Positions 57,038-64,000 of a stretch of 64,000 bases of DNA are shown here, one piece after another. Position 1 is the stretch's first letter, and the number at the start of each line of letters is the position of its first letter. The DNA lies in the NCBI RefSeq assembly GCF_009363075.1, contig NZ_CP045293.1, forward strand, positions 558,001 to 622,000, in the 5' to 3' direction. Under the pieces are notes generated by a model. It was not told the DNA's origin, did no database searches, and saw nothing but the letters and a program-made list of their open reading frames with translations. The position numbers and the translations under genes are program-made. This DNA comes from Paenibacillus guangzhouensis. GTDB taxonomy: Bacteria > Bacillota > Bacilli > Paenibacillales > Paenibacillaceae.

Positions 57038-57386
57038 ATCGTTCACTCCTCATGAATTCATTACGCTCTCATGTGACCCCTCATACTATTGCCAATAGGG
57101 CTCGTGACTATGCAAAAAATCAGGCTGTACATCCTTTTTTCGTTAACCCTGCTGTTTCTGTCGAGGTGCTGGGGGCAGTATATTTCATTTTAATATTACT
57201 AAAATATTTTAATTTTTTAGTAAAAATAAATTGACAATCGAGATGAAAATGGATTATTTTTGAACTAAAACTATATTTTAACTTCATAATATGGCGGTGT
57301 TTACCGGTTATCTAACTTCTTCAACCTTATTTGGTTCTTGTTACTTTAGTAAAAATCTCTCTCGAAAATTAATATTGTCGGCAGTA
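57038..57386. other. AT-rich intergenic region
   Basis: No gene is seen. The stretch 57180-57280 is markedly AT-rich. It holds an inverted repeat TTACTAAAA (57196-57204) / TTTTAGTAA (57215-57223) with a 10-nt spacer, placed 7 bp before a TTGACA (57231-57236) that lacks a good -10 (TTATTT). A similar TTTAGTAAAAAT recurs near 57345-57356. It may hold a regulated promoter. Confidence 0.4.
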
Positions 57387-57415
57387 TTGACAGCAATAAG
57401 TGAATAGACTATATT
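57387..57415 (+). promoter_or_regulatory. Promoter of sugar-type importer/PLP operon
   Basis: TTGACA (57387-57392), an exact 17-nt spacer and TATATT (57410-57415). It is a near-consensus sigma-A promoter, so control is probably by a repressor. Confidence 0.75.
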
Positions 57416-57416
57416 T

Positions 57417-57431
57417 ACCTGTAATACAGGT
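57417..57431. promoter_or_regulatory. Palindromic operator candidate at transcription start
   Basis: ACCTGTAATACAGGT is a perfect 15-bp palindrome immediately downstream of the -10, where a bound repressor would block RNA polymerase. The GntR regulator at 61931 is the obvious candidate. Confidence 0.6.
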
Positions 57432-57513
57432 ATACAGTTATATAGTTGGCATGCTCGCGCATACCATGAACTTAACTGTGCTGTGTCCAATACAAATGGG
57501 GAGGTCTTCTGAA

Positions 57514-58842
57514 ATGGTTCGTACAAAGAGTAGGTTGGGGTTCATTTTTGCATGCACGATACTGGTCTCTACGGTTTTATCCGGGTGTGGTTCATCTTCT
57601 GACGAGAAGATTGACAGCGCTTCCAAAGGAGGAGCGACGGTTACACTTAAGATGATCGAGAGTTTGACCAGTCCGGAGCGAACAGAAACGCTGAAGAAAA
57701 TGCTGGCTGTATTCGAACAACAGAATCCGGGGATCAAGGTTGAGCTCATCTCGCCGCCGCTGCAGAATGCAGATACGAAAATCGCGACGATGCTCAGCGC
57801 CAAAGAAGATTTGGATGTGCTCGAAGTTCGCGATATTACAGCGAAGCAATTTGTAACGAATAAATTCATTGAAGATCTGAAGCCTTATACGAGCAAGTGG
57901 GACGACTACAAGACGCTGAATGACAGTGCGAAGATGTCAGCGGAGTACATCGACAATACGCCATATTACATTCCTTATGGCCTGTATCAGAAAGTATTGT
58001 TCTACCGTAAAGATTGGTTCGATGAGAAAGGCATGACCCCTCCGGCAACCTGGCAGGAAGTCTATGAGAAGGGGAAAGCCCTCACAGACCCGGCGAAAAA
58101 TCGCTATGGCTATGCTTACCGCGGCGGCGCGGGTGGCGATAACTACACGTTAATGATCACACAGGCATTCAATGCGGATCAGATCAACCCCGATGATTCG
58201 ATGTTCTTGAAGGACGGCAAGACGATCTTCTCGACGCCAGAAGCGAAGCAAGCGATGGACTTGTTCACGAAGATTTATAACGAAGCATCACCGAAGGATT
58301 CACTCAACTGGGCGTTCTCCGAGACGGTGGAGAGCTTCGTATCCGGCGTTACGGCGATGCTTATCAACGACCCGGATGTCATTGCGGTGACCAAGGAGAA
58401 GATGAAGGAAGGCACATGGGCAACAGCGCCGATCCCGCTTGGTCCTACCGGCAAAGCCCCTCGTTTCGTCGGCGCGGCTGGTTGGGGAATGACCTCTTAT
58501 AGCACACATAAGGAAGAAGCATGGAAGCTTATCTCATTCTTGTCGAATCCTGAGCAGAACTTGGTGTTCTCCAAAGCTGTCGGCTTGATTCCGATCCATA
58601 CGACGGCAGCGGAAGACGAATTCTTCAAGAAGGGCGCGTATCAGCCATTTATCGAAATGAACAACAAACCGGATGCCTACTTCATGATGAGAGACGCAAC
58701 GGATTATCAAGGTTATGGCGAATCGAAGAAAATTGCCGTGGAAGATAATCAGGCGCTGATCTTGAAGCAGCGGTCGACGGAAGATGTGCTTAAGAACTGG
58801 GATACGTATTGGACAACGCAAAAAGCAAACCAGAAAAAATAG
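57514..58842 (+). CDS. Lipoprotein sugar-type binding protein of ABC importer
   Basis: This 442-residue family 1 solute-binding protein has a lipoprotein signal ending LSGC (Cys25). The mature fold carries typical segments (VTLKMIESLTSPERTETLKKM, YIPYGLYQKVLFYRKDWFDE, PPATWQEVYEKGKALTDP). The frame is open to TTG/ATG-like codons upstream from 57400, but GGGGAGG is placed for ATG 57514, which starts the signal peptide. It heads an operon with MalF/MalG-type permeases and a Cys/Met-type PLP enzyme, so the ligand may be a sugar or glycoside carrying an amino or sulfur group; this is inference. Confidence 0.92.
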   Translation: MVRTKSRLGFIFACTILVSTVLSGCGSSSDEKIDSASKGGATVTLKMIESLTSPERTETLKKMLAVFEQQNPGIKVELISPPLQNADTKIATMLSAKEDLDVLEVRDITAKQFVTNKFIEDLKPYTSKWDDYKTLNDSAKMSAEYIDNTPYYIPYGLYQKVLFYRKDWFDEKGMTPPATWQEVYEKGKALTDPAKNRYGYAYRGGAGGDNYTLMITQAFNADQINPDDSMFLKDGKTIFSTPEAKQAMDLFTKIYNEASPKDSLNWAFSETVESFVSGVTAMLINDPDVIAVTKEKMKEGTWATAPIPLGPTGKAPRFVGAAGWGMTSYSTHKEEAWKLISFLSNPEQNLVFSKAVGLIPIHTTAAEDEFFKKGAYQPFIEMNNKPDAYFMMRDATDYQGYGESKKIAVEDNQALILKQRSTEDVLKNWDTYWTTQKANQKK

Positions 58843-58857
58843 GTGGACTTCGTGCGG

Positions 58858-58888
58858 GGAGATTGGAGCGAATGCGTCTCTGATCTCC
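58858..58888 (+). promoter_or_regulatory. Hairpin between binding-protein and permease genes
   Basis: GGAGATTGGAGCG (58858-58870) pairs with CGTCTCTGATCTCC (58875-58888), with G-U pairs and one bulge. No T-run follows, so mRNA stabilisation is more likely than termination. Confidence 0.5.
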
Positions 58889-58919
58889 GTCGTAAACGTC
58901 ACCCGCAAGGAGGAAAGTC

Positions 58920-59831
58920 ATGAAGAACACGGCAAAAATCAAAAAGCCACTATCTGGTCAAAGCAAATTCATATTCTTCTGTTTGCTTCCGGCGATTGTG
59001 CTCGTGGGCATGTTCACGTTCTACCCGTTCTTTCGGGGAATTGGGATGGCGTTTCAGAAATATACGTTATTCGACTTAACGGATATCCACTTCATAGGGC
59101 TTGAGAACTTCAGGACGATTTTTGCACAGCCGCAATTTCTACAAGCGTTATCCAATAGCTTTTACTGGGTGTTTATATCCTTAATTTGTCAGTTTGTTAT
59201 CGGGTTCATCCTCGCACTTCTCCTGAAGAAGCCTTTCAAAGGGCGTGGTATCTATCAAGGCTTCGTCTTCTATTCTTGGGCGATGTCGGGGTTCTTGATC
59301 GGGATCATCTGGCGCTGGATGCTGAATGGGCAGATTGGCGTCATGAACGACTTACTGTTAAAAGTAGGACTTATCGAAGAGCGGATCGGATTTCTATCCG
59401 ATCCGAAATGGTCGCTGGCTTCGGTCATTGTCGCGAATATATGGTATGGCATTGCGTTCTTTGCCATTATGTTGCTCGCAGCGCTGCAATCGATTCCGGA
59501 TGATTTGTATGAATCGGCGGGGATCGATGGGGCGAACTGGCTCCATAAGCTGTTCTACGTGACGATTCCATACATCATGCCGACGATCATTGCTTCGACC
59601 CTGCTGCGCGTCATCTGGATCTTCAACTTCCCGGATATCATCTATGCGATGACCAATGGTGGTCCAGCCGGCTCCACGCATATTCTTGCTACGTATATGA
59701 TGGACAAAATTATGTTCGGCGGCGATTACGGTCAAGCAGCGGCGGCCGGCGTCATTATGATCATTCTACTCGCGATGTACACGATCTTCTATCTGACAGC
59801 GACGAAGTCTGGGAAAGGGGCTGACTTCTAA
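58920..59831 (+). CDS. ABC importer permease, MalF type
   Basis: This 303-residue permease has six membrane helices and an EAA loop (YESAGIDGANWLHKLFYVTIPYI). It ends in a segment with TNGGPAGSTHILATYMMD, typical of MalF/UgpA-type proteins. AAGGAGG lies seven bases upstream. Its stop overlaps the start of the MalG-type gene (TAATG at 59829-59833), so translation is coupled. Confidence 0.92.
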   Translation: MKNTAKIKKPLSGQSKFIFFCLLPAIVLVGMFTFYPFFRGIGMAFQKYTLFDLTDIHFIGLENFRTIFAQPQFLQALSNSFYWVFISLICQFVIGFILALLLKKPFKGRGIYQGFVFYSWAMSGFLIGIIWRWMLNGQIGVMNDLLLKVGLIEERIGFLSDPKWSLASVIVANIWYGIAFFAIMLLAALQSIPDDLYESAGIDGANWLHKLFYVTIPYIMPTIIASTLLRVIWIFNFPDIIYAMTNGGPAGSTHILATYMMDKIMFGGDYGQAAAAGVIMIILLAMYTIFYLTATKSGKGADF

Positions 59832-60667
59832 TGAGACATCGATTTCAGACGCTCGGTACTTCCATGAAAGTTCTCGTTCTGGGGTTATTCCTGATCGTGA
59901 TGGTCTTCCCGCTCTACTGGATTACAATTACGTCGTTAAAACCATCGGATGAGATTTTCTCGATACCGCTTAAATATTGGCCTGCGAATCTTTCATTTGA
60001 TAATTTCATTAATATTTTCAATATTTCGAATTTTCATATTTATATTATGAATAGCCTGATTGTATCGCTGACGGCTGCGTTAGCCGTACTGATGGTGGCG
60101 GTTCTTAGTGCGTATGTCCTCGCGCGGCATCAATTTCGAGGCAGCAAGCAGATTATGTACGCGTTCTTCATGACGCAGATGATTCCGGCTTTTATCGGCT
60201 TCGCGCCGCTCTATATTATGATGTCGCACTTCGGCTTACTCAATAAGCTGTATTCCCTGATGATCGTCTACACTGCGGGGTTAATCCCGTTCTGTACGAT
60301 CATGCTGCGCGGGTTCTTCCACCGGATTCCATCCAGTCTGGAAGAAGCGGCGATGATTGACGGGTGCTCTCGGCTTACTGCACTAATTCGAGTGATTCTG
60401 CCGGTCATGCTGCCAGGGATTGCGGCGACGTTCATCTTCGCTTTCGTGCAGAACTGGAACGAGCTGTTCCTATCCATTATGTTCATCGATCAAGAGAGCT
60501 CGAAGACGATCCCGGTAGCGATGAATGGGTTCATTACGAAATTTAATATCGATTGGGGTCCGATGTCTTCGGGCGCGGTACTGTCTGTAATTCCAACAAT
60601 TATCATTTTTGCATTCTGTCAGAAATTGATTGTCGGCGGACTAACCCAAGGAGCAGAGAAAGGATAG
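59831..60667 (+). CDS. ABC importer permease, MalG type
   Basis: This 278-residue permease has six membrane helices and an EAA loop (LEEAAMIDGCSRLTALIRVILPV) of the MalG/UgpE group, with the C-terminal CQKLIVGGLTQGAEKG typical of them. It overlaps the upstream permease by one base and is followed 40 bp later by the PLP-enzyme gene. No ATPase gene is present. Confidence 0.92.
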   Translation: MRHRFQTLGTSMKVLVLGLFLIVMVFPLYWITITSLKPSDEIFSIPLKYWPANLSFDNFINIFNISNFHIYIMNSLIVSLTAALAVLMVAVLSAYVLARHQFRGSKQIMYAFFMTQMIPAFIGFAPLYIMMSHFGLLNKLYSLMIVYTAGLIPFCTIMLRGFFHRIPSSLEEAAMIDGCSRLTALIRVILPVMLPGIAATFIFAFVQNWNELFLSIMFIDQESSKTIPVAMNGFITKFNIDWGPMSSGAVLSVIPTIIIFAFCQKLIVGGLTQGAEKG

Positions 60668-60707
60668 ACCATACAGAAGGAAGTCGGAAGAGGAGGGATG
60701 AAAGAAC

Positions 60708-61874
60708 ATGCAGGAACCGGTGAGATTGAACAAAGAGACCCTCGTCGTGCACGATTCACATGATGAAAGGCATTATGGCGCGGTATCATTTCCGGTGTAT
60801 CAGAACAGCTTATTTACTTTTAAGACGCATGAAGAACTCGAGACGGCGCTCAGCCTCGAAGTGAGCTCCATGATCTATACAAGAGGGAATAATCCGACCG
60901 TTGCGCTGCTCGAAGACAAACTTGCGAAGCTGGAAGGCGGGGAGAAGGCCCGCTGCTTCACTTCTGGTATGGCCGCAATTACCGCAGCCATTCTGTCCGT
61001 GGTGCGATCTGGTGATCATATCATTTGTGTCGACGGGGCCTATGGTCCGACGAAGAAATTTTTGGAGCAGTACCTGAACAGATTTCATATCCAGACAAGC
61101 TTCGTGGATGGGAGAGATGTCTTGCAGATCGAGGCGGCCGTTCAAGCCAATACAAGACTGATCTATTTGGAGAGTCCGACCAGCTTTACCTTCGAATTGC
61201 AGGATATCCGCAAGTGCGCTGCGCTCGCATCTCGGATAGGAGCGACGACGATTATCGATAATACATGGGCGACGCCGATGTTCCAGAATCCGCTTGAACT
61301 TGGTATCGATCTGGTCGTTCATTCGATGACCAAATATATATCGGGGCATAGCGACCTGATTGGCGGTGTCGTTATTGGCTCGCAGCGGCATATGGACGAG
61401 TTGTTCGCAGGAGAATTCCAGCTGCTTGGCGGCATATTACATCCGCAGAGCGCAGCGATCTTCATGCGCGGCTTGCGCACATTGCCGCTGCGAATGAATA
61501 AGCATGAGCAGAATGGACTTCGTGTTGCGCAGCATTTGCGTGAGAGGCCGAACATCATTCGGGTGAATCAGCCTGGACTGGAAGATCATCCGCAGCATGA
61601 GTTGTTTAAGTCACAAATGCGGGGAAGCAGCAGCGTATTTTCGTTCGAGACGGATATTCCGATGTCAGCGATGAGACGATGGGCGAATGCCCTGCTATTG
61701 TTCCGAAAAGGGATTAGCTGGGGCGGTTATGAAAGTCTGGTCTATATGCGAGAATGGTCCGATGGCACGGTCATCGTGCGACTCTATGTCGGATTGGAGG
61801 AACCTGAGGATCTCATGCAGGATATGGAGCAAGCCTTCGAGAGCATCGGTTATCGGTGCGCAGTGAAGTCATAG
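60708..61874 (+). CDS. Cys/Met-metabolism PLP-dependent enzyme
   Basis: This 388-residue cytoplasmic enzyme belongs to the gamma-family of fold-type I PLP enzymes (cystathionine gamma-synthase/lyase group). The PLP-binding Lys is near 209 in VVHSMTKYISGHSD, with YTRGNNPTVALLE, CFTSGMAAI and DNTWATPMFQNPL as other conserved parts. The family does beta- or gamma-eliminations and replacements at sulfur- or oxygen-substituted amino acids. Its place as last gene of a sugar-type importer operon is unusual and suggests that the imported compound has an amino-acid-like or thioether part. It ends at a bidirectional terminator before the convergent GntR gene. Confidence 0.88.
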   Translation: MQEPVRLNKETLVVHDSHDERHYGAVSFPVYQNSLFTFKTHEELETALSLEVSSMIYTRGNNPTVALLEDKLAKLEGGEKARCFTSGMAAITAAILSVVRSGDHIICVDGAYGPTKKFLEQYLNRFHIQTSFVDGRDVLQIEAAVQANTRLIYLESPTSFTFELQDIRKCAALASRIGATTIIDNTWATPMFQNPLELGIDLVVHSMTKYISGHSDLIGGVVIGSQRHMDELFAGEFQLLGGILHPQSAAIFMRGLRTLPLRMNKHEQNGLRVAQHLRERPNIIRVNQPGLEDHPQHELFKSQMRGSSSVFSFETDIPMSAMRRWANALLLFRKGISWGGYESLVYMREWSDGTVIVRLYVGLEEPEDLMQDMEQAFESIGYRCAVKS

Positions 61875-61884
61875 CGGAGCAAAA

Positions 61885-61929
61885 AAAAGTCCCGATGGCA
61901 GCGGTAAATTCGTTGTCATCCGGACTTTT
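61885..61929. terminator. Bidirectional terminator
   Basis: AAAAGTCCCGATGGCA (61885-61900) pairs with TGTCATCCGGACTTTT (61914-61929), with one mismatch and one G-U pair. It lies between the convergent PLP-enzyme and GntR genes, and has A and T runs on the flanks. Confidence 0.85.
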
Positions 61930-61930
61930 C

Positions 61931-62623
61931 TCATTTATTCTCTGTGGCAACATTCTGAATGTTTTGTTCAATCGCATCCATTAAGCGGTTGAATTGAACT
62001 GCGGCTTCTTGTTTGTCACGGTTCGCAATTGCTTCGGCAATGGCCGGATGGAACGGGAACGTATCTTGGAACAAGCTCTGCTGGCCGAGCGGCGCTGATT
62101 CCCAGAACGTATCGAATAATGTGGATAAGGATGTAATGATGCTCTGCAGGACCGTATTGCGGGATGCTTCGTAGATCGTCTGGTGAAAATTTTTGTCAGC
62201 GAGATTCGTAATCGGGCCATCGGGATTGTTCTTAATCTCGTCCAAGTAACGCATCATCCGTTCGATTTGCTCTTCGGTCGCATATTCGGTTGCGAGTTCA
62301 ACCGCCAGACCTTCGAGTGCCCTGCGAACTTGGCAAGCTTGTAGGAGAAGCGTCTTCTCGTTGCTGACATCAATTTTGGTCGAGAATCGGTAAGAGGAAG
62401 GATCATCGACATAGACGCCTTTACCATTGTACATCTTGACGAATTCCATGGCCTCGAGCGCGCGGAGCGCTTCGCGAATCGATGTGCGGCTCACGTCGAG
62501 CAGCTTGCTCATCTCCTCCAGCGAAGGGAGCTTGTCTCCTTTTTGCATGCCGTTCTCTTGGATGTAGTTCACGATTTCTTGCGCAGCGATTTCGTGCAGC
62601 TGCATTTTTTTAATCTTCTGCAA
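61931..62623 (-). CDS. GntR-family (FadR-type) regulator
   Basis: This 230-residue regulator has an N-terminal winged helix (about 5-75; GDKLPSLEEMSKLLDVSRTSIREALRALEAMEFV) and a C-terminal all-helical FCD ligand-binding domain (about 90-225; LLQACQVRRALEGLAVELA, DKNFHQTIYEASRN with the His usually involved in metal/ligand binding). FadR-type members respond to small organic acids or sugar acids. AAGGAGG is eight bases before TTG at 62621-62623; the frame is open further upstream without a ribosome-binding site. It is convergent to, and probably represses, the importer/PLP operon. Confidence 0.88.
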   Translation of the reverse strand: MQKIKKMQLHEIAAQEIVNYIQENGMQKGDKLPSLEEMSKLLDVSRTSIREALRALEAMEFVKMYNGKGVYVDDPSSYRFSTKIDVSNEKTLLLQACQVRRALEGLAVELATEYATEEQIERMMRYLDEIKNNPDGPITNLADKNFHQTIYEASRNTVLQSIITSLSTLFDTFWESAPLGQQSLFQDTFPFHPAIAEAIANRDKQEAAVQFNRLMDAIEQNIQNVATENK

Positions 62624-62645
62624 GGAATGATCCTCCTTATCTAGT

Positions 62646-62666
62646 AAGCTGTCATACTGTATTATA
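62646..62666 (-). promoter_or_regulatory. GntR promoter -10 with adjacent operator-like site
   Basis: On the minus strand TATAAT (62661-62666) is followed by ATACAGTATGACAG. This resembles AATACAGGTATACAG at 57424-57438, just after the -10 of the importer promoter, so both may bind the same GntR protein. Confidence 0.4.
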
Positions 62667-62720
62667 GCCCCAATGTTACAAGGAAAATATATGCATGTCA
62701 AATTGCTGCCTGATTTTCGG

Positions 62721-62749
62721 TTACGGCACTTCCCGGTTATGGCTATAAT
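62721..62749 (+). promoter_or_regulatory. Probable promoter of ada
   Basis: TTACGG (62721-62726), a 17-nt spacer and TATAAT (62744-62749), 33 nt before the start codon. Confidence 0.5.
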
Positions 62750-62781
62750 TAGGATAACAACACATAGTAGGGAGTGCTGGT

Positions 62782-63837
62782 ATGATACCGACGTCGCGAT
62801 ACGGCGAATACTATAAGGCTTTGATCGAGAAAAATTCGGAGTATGAGGGCGTATTTTATGTAGGCGTCAAGTCAACCGGGGTATTCTGCCGCCCGACTTG
62901 TCCCGCACGGAAACCGAAGTTCGAGAACTGCGAATTCTATGAGACGGCGAAGGAGGCGCTGCTGGCATCGTTCCGACCCTGCCAACGCTGCCGACCCTTA
63001 TCCCATCCGAATCAAGTATCAGACGTTGTCCGCCAGCTCGTGGAAGCGGTGGAACAGAACCCGGAGAAGCGGTGGAAGACTCAAGATTTTCGGAATCTCT
63101 CGATGGATGAATCAACTGCACGACGGCAGTTCAAGAAACGCTTCGGCATGACGTTCATCGAATATGCGCGCTCCCGTCGGATGGGACTTGCGCTCAAGCA
63201 TATCAAGGCAGGGACCTCAGTCATTGATACCCAGCTCGCATCAGGTTATGAATCCAGCAGCGGCTTTCGCGACGCGTTCTCGCGTATCATGGGCGCAGCG
63301 CCGACGATGCTGGATGAGAGCAAGGTGCTAAAGGCCGCTTGGATCGATACGAAGCTTGGTCCGATGGTTGCGATTGCAGATGAGCATGAGTTATATTTAT
63401 TGGAATTTGTGGATCGTCGGGGCTTGGAACGTGAGGTAGAGCGGCTGCGATTGCGGACGAAATCAGCGATCATTCCTGGTACGACGAAGCCGATTCAATC
63501 GATTGAGGAAGAATTGACGCAGTACTTTGATGGCAAACTGAAGTCGTTCAAGACGCCGCTGCATCTGATCGGATCTCCGTTCCAACAGAGCGTGTGGAAT
63601 CAACTGGTGCAGATTCCGCCCGGAGAGACGCGCTCTTATTCGGATCTCGCCGTATCGCTTGGCAGACCGACGGCTTTCCGGGCCGTGGCTCAGGCTAATG
63701 GAGCGAATCAGCTGGCCATCGTGATTCCTTGTCACCGTGTCATTAACGCGAATGGCGAATTGGGCGGATATGGCGGCGGATTGTCGCGCAAAAATTGGCT
63801 GCTCCAGCATGAGAAGACAATTGCGTACGAAGGATAG
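62782..63837 (+). CDS. ada: Ada: methylphosphotriester sensor and O6-methylguanine methyltransferase
   Basis: This 351-residue protein has the full E. coli Ada layout: a zinc-binding Ada domain with Cys36, Cys40 and the CQRC pair near 67-70, where the first Cys accepts methyl from DNA phosphotriesters; an AraC-type helix-turn-helix (about 90-175); and a C-terminal O6-alkylguanine transferase with the PCHRVI active-site Cys near 317. The protein repairs alkylated DNA and, once methylated, activates the adaptive-response genes. In many Bacillales these parts are split between AdaA and AdaB, so the fused form is worth noting. The start is ATG 62782, eight bases after AGGGAG. Confidence 0.95.
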   Translation: MIPTSRYGEYYKALIEKNSEYEGVFYVGVKSTGVFCRPTCPARKPKFENCEFYETAKEALLASFRPCQRCRPLSHPNQVSDVVRQLVEAVEQNPEKRWKTQDFRNLSMDESTARRQFKKRFGMTFIEYARSRRMGLALKHIKAGTSVIDTQLASGYESSSGFRDAFSRIMGAAPTMLDESKVLKAAWIDTKLGPMVAIADEHELYLLEFVDRRGLEREVERLRLRTKSAIIPGTTKPIQSIEEELTQYFDGKLKSFKTPLHLIGSPFQQSVWNQLVQIPPGETRSYSDLAVSLGRPTAFRAVAQANGANQLAIVIPCHRVINANGELGGYGGGLSRKNWLLQHEKTIAYEG

Positions 63838-63871
63838 GTTCGTAGGAGAAGCGCAGCTGCGTTAAGGAATG

Positions 63872-63903
63872 AAAGGGCAACCTGGTGATCGGGTTGCCCT
63901 TTT
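63872..63903 (+). terminator. Terminator after ada
   Basis: AAAGGGCAACC (63872-63882) pairs with GGTTGCCCTTT (63892-63902), followed by a short T tract. It may also serve the minus-strand gene ending at 63924. Confidence 0.85.
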
Positions 63904-63923
63904 CTGCTTGAATGATTCGGTTG

Positions 63924-64000
63924 TTACTCCGTGGCCTTGTTCTTATACACGGTGCGATAGACGGCGGGCGTCAAGTTCTCGAATTTCTTGAAGGTTTTGA
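63924..64000 (-). CDS. AraC-family regulator, C-terminal end
   Basis: The last 24 codons of a minus-strand gene are visible: KTFKKFENLTPAVYRTVYKN and KATE, then stop TAA (63924-63926). The FKKFENLTPAVYR segment is the typical end of an AraC-family DNA-binding domain, as found in YesN-type response regulators. The rest lies beyond the right edge. Confidence 0.8.
   Translation of the reverse strand, partial: KTFKKFENLTPAVYRTVYKNKATE

Overview
The window looks like the chromosome of a Paenibacillus-type, endospore-forming, low-GC Gram-positive soil bacterium. The evidence is the spore-germination genes at the left end, several S-layer-homology (SLH) surface proteins, lipoprotein-type solute-binding proteins, three YesM/YesN-type two-component systems placed beside carbohydrate ABC importers, Shine-Dalgarno sites close to AGGAGG with many TTG/GTG starts, and a roughly 50% GC composition. 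No rRNA, tRNA, prophage, transposase or CRISPR array was seen.

Layout. 1-2162: end of a germination-receptor operon (GerC-type lipoprotein, small membrane protein, GerB-type permease). 2291-15548: alpha-mannoside locus (YesM kinase, YesN regulator, solute-binding protein, two permeases, GH38, GH3 and GH125 hydrolases). 15608-25635: beta-galactoside locus (YesN, YesM, solute-binding protein, two permeases, GH2 beta-galactosidase), with two CcpA-like cre sites and an attenuator-like leader. 25797-26573: three tandem copies of a large palindromic repeat that abut a truncated gerC remnant. 27027-38108: alpha-glucoside locus (YesN/YesM on the minus strand, divergent from an ABC importer, then GH13 and a GDE-type debranching hydrolase). 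38299-44009: iron-siderophore locus (AraC regulator fused to a binding-protein domain, two Fur boxes, a lipoprotein, a stalk-domain binding protein, two FecCD permeases). 44030-45884: AraC regulator divergent from a PhyH-type dioxygenase. 46157-54414: SLH-anchored M13 peptidase, GbsR-type regulator, HAD hydrolase, secreted metallophosphoesterase and an SLH protein. 54454-55816: Bcr/CflA-type efflux pump behind what reads as a leader-peptide translational attenuator. 55936-57037: L,D-transpeptidase and a glycine-zipper protein. 57387-62623: a fourth sugar-type importer joined to a Cys/Met-type PLP enzyme and a convergent GntR regulator. 62782-63837: Ada. 63924-64000: the tail of an AraC-family gene.

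How the parts work together. Three loci repeat the same logic: a membrane kinase senses an extracellular signal, an AraC-type response regulator acts on the importer promoter, and cytoplasmic hydrolases cut the imported oligosaccharide. None of the four sugar-type importers and not the siderophore importer has an ATPase gene here, so each must borrow an ATPase encoded elsewhere. Four of the five binding-protein genes are followed by a hairpin before the permease genes, which fits higher expression of the binding protein. The most novel-looking item is the leader at 54498-54625. There a 15-codon peptide gene contains the strand that pairs with, and hides, the efflux gene's ribosome-binding site.
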